This document shows positions 1 through 12,500 of a stretch of 64,000 nt of DNA, piece by piece. Both the position numbers and the translations under genes were made by a program. Position 1 is the first letter of the stretch. Each line of letters starts with the position of its first letter. The notes under the pieces are model-generated. The model saw only the letters and a list, made by a program, of their open reading frames with translations. It had not been told where the DNA came from and searched no databases. Origin of the DNA: Sinonovacula constricta (taxonomy: Eukaryota > Mollusca > Bivalvia > Cardiida > Solecurtidae); contig CM017564.1 in the NCBI GenBank assembly GCA_007844125.1, positions 28,917,658 to 28,981,657 on the forward strand, in the 5' to 3' direction.

Positions 1-1259
1 TCTAAACTCAAATTAATAAGAAGTCTTCAAATGAAAGAGATAGAGAAACTATGTTTAGATGATAATCTGAATGTGGATGATGAAACATTAGTTTTACAAT
101 TTATTTTGGACTGGTTGTCAAATAATACTGCTGGTGAAAAGGAGTTAAAAAACCTCTTAGAATGTGTGAGAGTTGGCTTAATAGATGATAGCTATCTTCA
201 AAAAATAGTAGAACACAAAGAAATTGTTGCTTCAAATCATATAATAAAAACAAATATGATAGAATTAATGTCAAAAAAAGGCTTACATCAGAATCACCAA
301 GCTCGGAAAGAAAAAACATTCATAGTCATCAAGAGAAGCTCATACACTTCAGGTATTGATGTTGCCTGTTTCAGTCTTAATCAAAGCCGTTGGTTTGTTT
401 TAAGGGGTTTGCCACAGAGTTCAGGGGGAACTGGATTTGCCACATGTGTGGTAAAAAATTCGATCTATGTCACTGGTGGAACAGCTACACCAAGAAGCAA
501 CTACTTGTATGACCTTGACTTAAACACTTGGACTGTCCTACCAGAAATGATAGGAAGGAAGAAGTTCTCATGCTGTAGGTCATGTGAATGGCTGCATGTA
601 TGTGCTGGGTGGATCAGAGATCTCCTCTGGAGCTTTCAATGTTGTCTCATCCATTGAGAAATACGACATTGCACAGCAGACCTGGACCATGGTTGGACAG
701 ATGGAAATTCCAACATATGACTTCTGCCTTTGCTGTGGTAAAATCTCACTTCTATGTCTTTGGAGGGTCAATGGGTTTAATGTCTGGTGTGTACATCAAG
801 GACATACAGTGTTTTGATACTGTTACATTAACATGTTCTGTTATTTACCATCATCTCCCATTTACCCTCAGTCTGGCAGTGGCTTGCAGCAATGGTTGTG
901 ACATCTACATAACATGTCCAAATGGTAAAGTGGTCCACTACAATGAGGAGTCACCCCCAACAGTCATCAGTGAGGCCAAGGGCAGTCAGCTTATGGGATA
1001 TGCCACTGTATATCATAGCCACTCTGTGTATATAATGGGAGGCTACTCTACTATAGGAGAATCTGATGTGATTCACAGATTTGATCTGAGACAGAACAAA
1101 GAGGTACCATACACCCAGACCAAATTGCCATTCAAGAAAGAGACCAACCAGCTGTTTGGGGCCGTGTGTAACATCAGTCGTAAGTTTCTGGATAAGGAGT
1201 ACCCTTCTCCTGCTGAAAAGAATGCTAAAAGACGTATACCCCTGACTAGCAGAAGATGA
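1..1259 (+). CDS. BACK-kelch (KLHL-type) protein, 5'-partial, two apparent frameshifts
   Basis: The reading frame is open from base 1, so the start and the expected BTB domain lie upstream of the window. Codons 1 to about 75 match a BACK domain (acidic, leucine-rich, ending in a Glu-Thr-Leu-Val...Trp-Leu helix and following helices). Kelch blades follow: Tyr-Val-Thr-Gly-Gly near 465-480, Met-Tyr-Val-Leu-Gly-Gly near 595-610, Phe-Tyr-Val-Phe-Gly-Gly near 752-770 and Val-Tyr-Ile-Met-Gly-Gly near 1027-1045. KLHL proteins are usually substrate adaptors of Cullin-3 ubiquitin ligases; that role is inferred from the family. The frame moves by one base at about 568 and again at about 722. Each is explained by one extra T, and the kelch pattern continues cleanly across both. 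No intron is seen in this 1.26 kb. The stop is TGA at 1257, and AATAAA signals follow at 1267 and 1280. A decayed retrocopy is the alternative. Confidence 0.82.
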
Positions 1260-2476
1260 CTTGTGCAATAAACCTCTGAAATAAAGTATTGTATCAAGAA
1301 ATATTGTTGTCAATTTTTACTTAACACATTGTACCAGTGCAATTACACAAGTGAAATTAATCTATTGACCCATGAGTTCAAAAGGATAATATGGACAAAT
1401 ATATGAGCACCAAATTCTTAAATCTCATTTAAGTACACTAAATAAATCTTATGCTAGTTACAATACACTTTCCATTTAGTTTATTATAAAAAAGGCCAAA
1501 GAGGCTTATTTTAAGCAGGTGATATGTGACAATTATACATTTTGCTGTTTGCAGCTACATTTTATAGGCAAGAAATACATTGAAATGCATGTTAAAGGCC
1601 CTACACTACAGGCTGTTTAATTCATTTGTTCATTAAAACATTTTTTTTTTTGTTTTACACATTGTTACAATCTTAGCTTCTAATTAGTGATAAATAAACA
1701 AATAAAATGCAAATAAAATAAATAATAAATAAATGATGTACAGCATCATACAAGATATTAATATGAAAAATACCTGCTGGAACCATGATACTTTATGAAG
1801 ACAAAAACCTCTTTATAATTATCAAAGTATTACTGTTGTTAACTGATGCCTTGTGTTCAAGATATGTTTGAGGTGTAAATATTGTTGGTTTATACAGAGT
1901 TAAAACTTTGTAAGTTATGTAAGATAGTGGCACTAATTAAACACAAAAATAAATATTTATTTTATCTTTTATTTCTTAACCTTTTTTTTTGTTGAAAATA
2001 AATTTGGTATATTCATTGTTTTAACAAAGAAACATAAACATAAAAGATTATCACAATACAAATAAATTAATAATATATATATTTCAACTTAAGGAATTGT
2101 AAATCACATAAATTGCACTCTAGTTAGTTAAAAAAGAAATAACATCTGTATATGCATTCTTACCATGATAAATGTAACAACATAAAATACATAGAATAAA
2201 ATGGTTTAAAAAATGATATGCAGATACAATTTCTTTTAACATCACAGACAAATAACTAACATTTACCAAAACAGTTTTAAGCTTATTTTTTTTTATTCAA
2301 TTTTGCTTGTCAAATGCATACTGAGGGTACCTAAATTATGAAGTCTGTTCCCACACAAAATGATTACCCAATCAGGATTACTAAATAATTAGTCTATTCT
2401 CACACGAAAGTCTTCACCCAATCACTAGTATAGTAAAGCACCTATTTTACAAAGGAACATATGCTGTTTGTTTTGA
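1260..2476. other. AT-rich 3' flank of the kelch gene
   Basis: No supportable gene. The stretch starts with two overlapping polyadenylation-type hexamers (1267 and 1280) for the upstream gene. It then runs through A/T-rich sequence with short T and A runs. No repeat family recognised elsewhere in the window occurs here. Confidence 0.6.
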
Positions 2477-2504
2477 ATGCTATATGAGCAGCCCTTGCCT
2501 CAGG

Positions 2505-3165
2505 TATGTACAGAAACTGTCAACAATATGTCAGCAATATGCCAACAATGTGTCAACAATATGTCAACAATAATGTCAGCAATATATGTCAACAATAATG
2601 TCAGCAATAATGTCAGCAGCATGTCAACTATATGTCAGCAATATGTCAACAATGTGTCAACAATATGTCAACAGTATGTCAGCAATATGTCAACAATAAT
2701 GTCAGCAACATGTCAATCACATGTCAGCAATATGTCAACAATATGTCAACAGTATGTCAGCAATGTGTTAGAAATATGTCAACAATAATGTCAGCAGTAT
2801 GTCACCAATAATGTCAGCAATATGCCACCAATAATGTCAGCAACACATCAACTATATGTCAGCAATATGTCAACTATATGTCAGCAATAAGTCACCAATA
2901 ATGTCAGCAACATGTCAACTATATGTCAGCAATATGTCCAACTATATGTCAGCAATATGTCAACAGTATGTCAACAATGGGTCAATAATATGTCACCTAT
3001 ATGTCAGCAATATGTCACCTATATGTCAGCAACATGTCAACAGTATGTCAGCAACATGTCAGCAGTATGTCAGCAATATGTCAACAATAATGTCAGCAAC
3101 AAGTCAGCAATATGTCAGCAATATGTCAACAGTATGTCAACAATATGTCAACAATATGAGAAGAA
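2505..3165 (+). repeat. Minisatellite of short ATGTCARCAAT-type units
   Basis: About 650 bases built from variants of a 9-12 base motif (ATGTCAGCA / ATGTCAACA followed by AT, GT or AAT). Higher-order pairings of 21-24 bases also recur. Long frames open through it (Met-Ser-Thr-Ile-Cys-Gln-Gln-Tyr-Val-Asn-Asn repeats) only because most unit combinations are multiples of three; they are not taken as genes. Confidence 0.93.
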
Positions 3166-3413
3166 GTAACTAAGTGCCATGCCTTCCATTGTCTTTAAAC
3201 TAAACATGAAAATGAAAAGAAGCCAAACTGGAATTTGATTAATATAAAATATTCCAAAACTGACCTCAGATAGTTGTCATAAATGTAAATATTTTTTAAA
3301 TAAAGCATATTTTTGATTATGGATATTAACTTAACTTTCCACTTAGCTTGAATATGTTCAAACTTGTCACAACATAAACATTCCAAACATTAGTCCTGTT
3401 TTTGTATTGTGAA

Positions 3414-3419
3414 TTTATT
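3414..3419 (-). terminator. Possible polyadenylation signal for the RlaP-like gene
   Basis: AATAAA on the minus strand, about 120 bases past the stop codon at 3541. This distance suits a short 3' UTR. Many such hexamers occur by chance in AT-rich DNA, so this is a suggestion only. Confidence 0.35.
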
Positions 3420-3540
3420 ATTAAATATCTGCATAATGTCAATTTTTCAAATCAGAATTTGACTTGTCATAATTGTCAGGCCTTTTAAGAAAATGTATTC
3501 AACAGAAGGATATCAATAAATCACAATACAAACACAATAG

Positions 3541-6500
3541 TTAACTAGAAGCCTCAGTCTTCGGCATGCCTCTTATAGTCATAATCCAGTCCACAAGAAA
3601 GTTGAAATCACAGTTTTCGAGAAGGCGTCGAGGCCTCGCAGCAAAGTCATCATTCAGTTTCTCAAACTTTGTAATTGCATCCTTGTATAAAGCATCTCTG
3701 TGCAGCTCTCCCTGTAATATATGACAACATGTTATTTTTGTGTTAAGTTGTGGAGAGAGCATAAACACAGTAGCAACAAACAACGCATGCTAACTAATTT
3801 TATTACATAAGAAACAGCACAAACAACACCAAGTCACAGATTCATTGGTGTATTTATTTATAGATGTAGAAAATGCACTTAACATTTTATTCTAAAATTT
3901 TTAAAACTTTAAGATATGTGCTATCTAGGTTTATCAGTTTAAAATTTATAGGCTTGGGACCAAGAAGCATACCCATAGTAAAACCACAGAAATTGTTCTA
4001 GCCAGCTAATAATCCTTAGCACAGAAAGTGTGCAGGTCAGCTAATAATACTTAACACAGAAAGTGTACAGGCCAGCTAATAATACTTAGCACAGAAAGTG
4101 TGCTGGCCAGCTATTAATACTTAGCACAGAAAGTGTGCAGGCCAGCTATTAATACTTAGCACAGAAAGTGTGCAGGCCAGCTAATAATACTTAGCACAGA
4201 AAGTGTGCAGGCCAGCTATTAATACTTAGCACAGAAAGTATGCAGGCCAGCTATTAATACTTAGCACAGAAAGTGTGCAGGCCAGCTTATAATACTTAGC
4301 ACAGAAAGTGTGCTGGCCAGCTAATAATACTTAGCACAGAAATTGCGCAGGCCAGCTAATAATACTTAGCACAGAAAGTGTGCAGGCCAGCTAATAATAC
4401 TTAGCACAGAAAGTGTGCTGGTCAGCTAATAATACTTAGCACAGAAAGTGTGCAGGCCAGCTAATAATACTTAGCACAGAAAGTGTGCTGGTCAGCTAAT
4501 AATCCTTAGCACAGAAAGTGCGCAGGCCAGCTAATAATACTTAGCACAGAAAGTGTGCTGGTCAGCTAATAATACTTAGCACAGAAAGTGTACAGGCCAG
4601 CTAATAATACTTAACATAGAATTTTTTTTTTTTTTAAATGGCAGTACAATCAGTGTTTGAAAAAACGATTGTATATTCTCATGATAGGTTTCAGATTAAA
4701 AGAGATTTGAATATATTATAATTAAGTGATTATAACTGATCAGGCTGTAATATGGATGCTATTCTATACTTAATTACTAACAATGATTTACTAATCTGAG
4801 GGTGAAGACATAATTTTGTAGCATAATTCTAAGGTGGCTGATGCCTAATCGCAACCATACATTTTAACATCTTCACAAATGGTCATACTTTAGTTTCTAC
4901 TGGTTTTGCTCAAAGGACAAATATTTTTTACCAAGACTTTTCTAGCCTTGTTTTAGCACTAAGTGATTTGGTATCATGTCAAATGCAATTGCAAAATTTA
5001 TCATGCTATCACAGTAGAGATAGCTTTGCACTTGCTTAAAATGAAAATTGTCTTCAGATGAATGAAATGTTGTTGATAAAATATTTAATAAAATAATTAA
5101 TTAAAAAAATAAAAACATCTTCTTCAAGGCTTTTGAAAGGCTTTTTCGTAAGTGCCAGTGTTATATTAAATGTCAGTTTGCATACCTCTAGTGGTTGTGT
5201 TCGAACCTTCATGATAAAGTCCCGAACCTCCCCTGTACATGTGACAGGTGGTGGCACACCCTGCAGGAAGTATTGTAGACTGTCCATCTTGTGATAAATC
5301 TGCAACATAGAATGTGTTCACTAATATGCATGTAATATGTAGTTCTGTATCAGTTTGAGATCATGGCTTGAGTCCACCAAAATCTCTGACAGTCCATTAA
5401 ATTTTATAAGTTAAATGGACCGACAGTCCACCAGAATTTTCAGCCAAATCATTTTCATAATTCTGAATTATTATGAAAACATATATACTAAACTAAACAA
5501 CGCATTACAGCCTCACTGTACCCAACCACTTGCAACACCTGGGTTGCTTACCAATCTTTTGTGTCAAAATGCCACAACCGTAATTGTTCAGTAAAATTTA
5601 GTTCAGCCCAGTATATATAGCTAGCTTGTTGGACGGAAGGTTCAGTGTTTTTAAATTTCTTTTGTGAAGACTGCATATTTCTAATAAAAAGTATTAGACA
5701 TGAAACACAATTACATATGTTCTAGCAGTCTGAGCCAATTCATGTTTAGCAGAATATTGTATAATGTTTAAAAGCCAACAAATCGAAGCTAACTACAACC
5801 AAAATGTGTGAAAAAACAACATTTTATAAGAATCACATACATCAGGTGTATATAATGTGAGTAATAAATTGACAGACTGACAGACAAACCATTAATATTT
5901 TTATTACTTCTTACATGCCTACCTGATAGAACATTTTCCGTTCCTGTGGTAGATCTATACGTTTACAGTTTTTGATCATGTGAAAGTTGTTCTTGATGAG
6001 TCCCATATATTGCTGGATACCCTTCTCGGTAACAAACATGTCTTTTCTGGAGGCTAATGCCTCCCATGCTGGACTGACATAGTTGTGGTCGTCCTTAAAG
6101 ACCAGCTGGAACAAAAGTAATGGATATTTTAGTATTTATAACAGAGCTATTAGTGTTTCTTGATTGGAATAAAAAAGATCTAGACATTTTTCTGTCGAAA
6201 CTTCCATGAAAGGTACAGTGGTACACTTTGGAGCATTTATTCAAAAGGTTATACTTTTTTCAGCTATATATGGACAAACCAAGCCATAAAACTTTGAGTG
6301 AGAGACCATGTTCAGCTATATATGGACATACCAAGCCATATGACTGAGTGAGAGACTTTGTTTAGCTATATATGGACAAACCAAGCCATATGACTTCCAG
6401 ATACCATGTTCAGCTATATATTGACAAACCAAGCCATATGACTTTCAGAGACCATGTTCAGCTACTTATAGGCCAACCAAGCCATATGACTGAGTGAGAG

Positions 6501-9500
6501 ACCATGTTCAGCTTTATAAAAAGAAACCAAACCATATCAGTTTTAGAGTCCGTGTTCAGCTATATACAGACAAACCAAGCTTTATGACTTTTAAAGATCA
6601 TGTTCAGCCATATATTGACAAACTAAGCCATATGACGTTCAGAGACTATGTAAAGCTATATATAGACAAACCAAGCCAAATGATTTCCGAGACCAGGTAA
6701 AGCTATGTATAGACAACTCTGACTCCTATATACCATGTTCAGCTATAAATCTAAGAAAATAAAGAAAAAAAATGTAAAAGTGTTCCCCAATACTTCCAAC
6801 ACCAGTATAAAGATGAAAAGTATTGTTACCCCTATGTGATAAGGGCAAATCTAGCTATGTAAACTGCATACTAACTATTCATTTTATGGCAGAAATATCT
6901 GTTGGTCCAGGCAGTAAATTGTTATCAAGAATCATTTTTAAGTCGGTTTTGAACTGTTTCTTGCTTTTTTTCTGTTACAACGCACCAAAACCATTATGGT
7001 TATATTGGTGACATCCAGCCAATTATTGTTTGAGGAAGACCCAAGACAGGGCAGAACCACCGGTGCACCTCAGGTTAGCTGGAACCAGGACTCGAACACA
7101 TGCAGTGAGGGGCTTAGAAGTTACAAGCTGATGACTCTAACCGCTGCGCCCTGGTTTGAAATTGATAATAATTACATCTTGTAATAACATCTATTTTAAA
7201 ATGGCTTAGTCTCTTGCTCACCTCCAGCATCACCACACTTCCCTTCAGTAACATCTCTGCAAAACAGGCACTCTCATAGGCTCCATACTCTATTTGCAGC
7301 TTGGGTCCTCTATTCTCAACAATCTGGGGAAGTCGCTTACAAGCTGTCAGCAGTGTCTGTGTAAAACAAGTGTCAAGTAAAGAACTAATTGACCGAACAA
7401 GGTATAATACACACTGAAGCATCAGCTAGCAATGCAGAGAAACACTTATAAGTTTTAAGTTAATAAAAAAGGCATTACAAAATAATCTCTTTGTCACATT
7501 TTTACACAAACTGTTACAACTGTTTGACATACAAGTTGCTTTTATAAGGACAGAAAAGTAAAAGAAAGTTAGTATTGGAAAGTATAATGATCCTTTAAAA
7601 GCAAAGTTTTGGGTAAACCTACCGATCCCATGCAATGAAAAATTATAGATTGTTTGTTTTGTTTGTTTTTGAAATACATTGCAGTGAGCTTGCATGATTA
7701 TTATAACAAAGTCCTGCTTGTTGGTGGAGGAAGACCCTATAGATACATGTCTGGGTAAAACCATGGGCGCACCACAAGTCAGCTAGAAGACCTTCTCACA
7801 TTAAGTCCTTCGCCTCGAACGGGACTTTAACCCATACAGTGAGAAGTTAAGCAGTCAAAGAAGTTACAAACTAGCAATTCTACCACTTTGCCAAGGACAC
7901 CCCTTAAATGATAAATAACAGAAAGTGTTAAATTGTGGTGTTTCTTTAATTACAATGCAGTGGCACTGCTATTGCTATATAACGAAGTCCAGCTATTTTG
8001 GTGGAGGAAAACCACAGACAAATGTCTGGGTGGAACAACTGGCACACCGCAGGCATCTGGTAGGCCTCCTACCCAAAATCCTCCAGCAAAGATTTGCACC
8101 CAGGCAGTAAGAGGTGAGCAGTCAGAGAAATTATAAGTCTACCACTTTACCACTCGTTCACGTCCGTCCCAGAGAAAGTTAAGACATAAGACTGATAACT
8201 CTATAATAATCCCTTTTTAGTAAACTGTAAGCTTCTCTATTCAGGGTGTATGCTCCTCGAGGTGAGACATACCTCAGTTTTCTCTGTGTAGATAATGACA
8301 TAAGTCCACATCACTGCTTGCTGTAGAGAGACCGTACATATAGCTGCCAGCCTGTGTGATCATCAGAATCTGATCCGGGGAGAATTTGGTCACTGGACCA
8401 CCCACTGTCTCCATCAGGCTGGACCAGATGGGAGTGGGCCATCACTGGGACCTTCGGGTAGATAAACATGTCTCAACATGACTAAATAAAATGAACATGT
8501 CATTGTAAATGGCAGAAATTTTTATCATTGATAACTTTATATTGTCCACATTAATTTGTAAACAATCGAGTGTTATGTCAATACTTGACTATAACTATAA
8601 TGATACATCTCATTTTTTATTTACTAATACAGTTGTAGAAAACATCATTATCCACAATCAGAACAAAACAACTTTATGTTTCTCAGGGCACATGCTAGAC
8701 TAATGGGGGCGCCCGTGGCGTAGTGGTAGAGTTGCTGACTTGTAACTCCTCTGACTGCTAAGCCTCTTACCGCGTGGGTTCGAGTCCTATTCGGGGCGAA
8801 TGACTTAATGTGAGAACGACTTCAAGCTAACTTGCAGGGCACCGGTGGTTCTACCGAGACATTTATCTGGGGTCTTCCTCCAACAAATAGCTGGATGTCG
8901 GTATTAATGATCATAAACCGTCGCTGCGTTGTACTTAAAAGAACAAAAACAAAAACAACAACTAGACTGTGCACATGATAAGAGCAACAGCATTTCCTTG
9001 ATGTATATATATTTGAATATAATAAAATGAAAAATAAATATGATAAAGGAATAATGTTTTAAAAAAGTTCACTTACATTTCATTGGTGTTAAATGAGCAC
9101 CACTAAGCCTCAATTTCATATGCCAGCTACCCACAATTTGCTGTACATCCTCTGGTTTGGACACCTCTTTACTCAACCCAGACACTATGTCATTCTTCCA
9201 CTCAACCAGGAGGTTAAATGCATCCTTCTTTGACACATCTGGGTTCTTGTAACATACATGTGTTGTCTCAAAATAGTAACATTTTCTTTGTATCAGTCAA
9301 TATAAAACATTTTTTTGCATCCTGATAATTTAACTTTATAAAACATGACATATCTGAAAATTTAAGAGGTTTTTTTTTAAATTTATTTTTACCATGATAT
9401 TTGTCTTCTAAATAAAAGACTACTTCTACATAATGCATGTAACATGGTCAATGTGTATTTACTGTAAATAAGTTATCAAATAACCAGACTGTTTTTCAGC

Positions 9501-12500
9501 AAAATTAAGGATTTCAGATTTCTAATTCAAGATAAACTAATGTTTACCTGATACATTGACCTCAGAATGTCTAGAGCAGCCATCACCATGGATGGAGAGT
9601 TGCCACCACTATCAAACTCTTCTGTGCATGGAGGTAGTTTATTGGCTGCATTGTATAAATGGTGCATCAGCCTGCAAAAAACAAAATACTTTAAAATAAT
9701 GTTATTACTTTGGATGCTGCCAGTTATAATTTTGATGATGACAATTAGGAAATAACAATTTCTTAAGCACAATTAACAATCCTAACCATAATGGTTTGAT
9801 TTAATTTGTAAAAACCATGAGTAAAATAATTCTATATAACCCAGGACCTTCTGAGTGTGGACCTGACACACTTTCTATTTGTGCTACTTGGACTGGTCAC
9901 AATCCAAATGTATCTCATATGTATCTCAACAAGTACAAAATGTAAAAATAGCAATTTTTATATTGTGTTACCTGAATGAGTCACAGAGCTCCCTGAAAGT
10001 TGTGCTATCCTTCATTCGAAATCGGCCATCTTTCCCCTTTTTACCTATTCCACCAATGGACTGGCCTTTGCATGCCTCCCTGAAGTTCTTCAGCCCTATA
10101 TGATGTCATAAATATCATATCATATCATATATCTGAGGGGGCAGGCTATGGCTTAGTTTGGTACTTTGTTTTTGAAATACATTGCAGCAATCATTTATGA
10201 TCATTATCGATATGTCCACCATTTTGGTAGCGGAAGACCTCAGACACATGTCTGGGTAGAACCATCGGCGCATCGCAAGTCAGCTGGAAGACCTCACATC
10301 AAGTCCTTCACCCCTAAGCGGATGCGAACTCACACGGTGAGAGGCTAAGCAGTCAGAAGAGTTGACTCAGAGACTCTACCACTATGCCATGGGCGCCCCA
10401 CCCATGGCTTAGTGTTAGAATTGCTAATTTGTAACTCCTCTGACTGATAAGCCTCCCACCGTGTGGGTTCGAGTCCCGATCAAGGCAAAGGACTGGCAAA
10501 TGTGGGAAGGTCTTCCAGCTGACTTTCGGTGCACCAGTAATTCTATCCAGACATAAGAATGGGGTCTTCCTCCACAAAAAAACAGGATCGCGCTATAATG
10601 AGCATAACTGGTCGCTGCGATGTATTTCAAAAACAAAAAACAAACAAAACAAACATTTCTGAGCTGTGATCTCAACCACCTTACATCGTTATAATTTCAG
10701 AAAGTTAATTAGCTGTGTTATTAGTTGTAAAGTTAAAATCCCAGTACTTTTGTTGTAACAGAATACTTTTGTACACAAAAAACTGGCCACAAAATTTGCC
10801 TCGGTATCATTTTCTAGGACAATATATGCTCATTGTATGTTCATACATACATTTAGATTATAATAAAAAACAAACCAACAGTGAGTGGACTTTTCATAGC
10901 AAGGTACTTTATAAATGTGGTCTCATAGAAAGAGGTATTTACAATAGAATGAGTGGCTGTCTGCTGTTTAAGAAGCTATTTACAACATATTAAACATTTT
11001 GATTCAAAGGATCTACAAAAAAATAAAATGAAGTCTTAACTTCAGTGGTACTTCTTATTTCAATTCTTACAAGGAATATACTGTACTGTTTTTAAATCAT
11101 CTATTCATTCTCAAATAGTCTCAAACACAAAACAATAAGTACATTTTGTCAGCTGAAAAGAAAATTCTTAATTAAATTCTTAATTAAAACACGTATGTTT
11201 TATGAGAAAACATTTATTGACAACAATAAGTAAAATATTAATTGCCATTAAAAAATGATAAAATAAATAATGATTTCTAGAAAAATGGAACAAAACAAAC
11301 TTATATTTTAGATCTTTACTATGTTTTTATGTTGCCTCTAATTTATCATTCACAAAACAGAATGATTATTAAAGTTTCATCTGATTTTTTTTCTTCTGTG
11401 ATGGTTAGGTTGCCATATTTTAGCCCTGATGCTAACTTAAGTTATTTATTGATAAAACACAAACCCACCAAGTACAAGGTGACAGGGGAGGTGAGCTCTT
11501 AGCTCTGGCCACATGTCTGACTGGAAGATGACTGCCTGCTGTGGACTATAGACAACCTCTACTTCCCGTGTCTTCCCCTTGGCTAGGAACTGGACAAAGT
11601 GGAACAGCTCACATACATACAGCCAACCCTGAAGGTAAATCAAGAGGCTTTTCAAGAAACGGCCATCTGGCAAAGGCTTTATATTAACTCAAGCATACAT
11701 GTGAACTCTCCCACTTTTGGTGAGAAACTCTCACTTTTAGGGCTGTTTAACACATTTTCAGAAATCTCCCTACAGATCAATTCCTTCTTTGTTTATATGA
11801 AAATAACAAATATCCCACTTTGCAAGTGAAAATCTCCCACTGTGGCTTCAGAAAAAGTTCACTTGAGCTCAAGTTGACAAAGCATCAACTCTCTTGACAT
11901 TATTGCAGTGGCAGTCTGCTGCAGACTTATCTTTGCACAGCTTTTTTTCCTTCTTTAGTAAGAGCCATTTACAGCTGCCTTACCCTCAGAAAATGTCTTT
12001 AAAATCATGCAGTTTTCCCCAAAAAGTTACTTTACATCAGATTTTTTCATTTCCCTTTAAGGAAGAAATCACGCTATTTTCCCCCGAATTATAGGGCATA
12101 GTCCTTTTCCCCTCTCTGGCAGTAAAAAAAATCTTACTTTGAATGCACATATGGACGATAATCTTTCTGTCAAATCCAATTCATTTATGTCTTTACCTAA
12201 ATTACTTAATGTCAAGTCAAGCTAAAGTGGCAAACAAATTATGTTAGCTGTTTGAAGCAAACTTAATCCACTTTAAAAAGAAGGTAAACATGGCTGACAA
12301 GAGTTCACATAATGCTTGGTAAAACTGCAACCTGGACAATGTGGAACAGCTTACATAGCATACACATACAGCCAACCCTGAAAAGGATTTTTGTCTTCAT
12401 TTAAAGCTTCTTTCACACAGTTTAGCTCAAGACTCTCAAGTTAAATGATCCAAAATATTTCATTCATTGTACTATTGACAAGGACCTTTACACACTGAGC

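Noticed and set aside
2477..3173. Cys/Gln/Val/Asn-rich open frames of 85-105 codons
   Set aside because: They are read straight through a minisatellite whose units keep several frames open; no start context, domain or splice support.
2505..4615. CRISPR-like direct repeats
   Set aside because: Units are contiguous without unique spacers, and the genome is clearly eukaryotic; these are minisatellites.
8703..8795. Possible functional tRNA gene
   Set aside because: A and B boxes are present but the acceptor stem does not close, and the head continues into the SINE tail shared by many copies.
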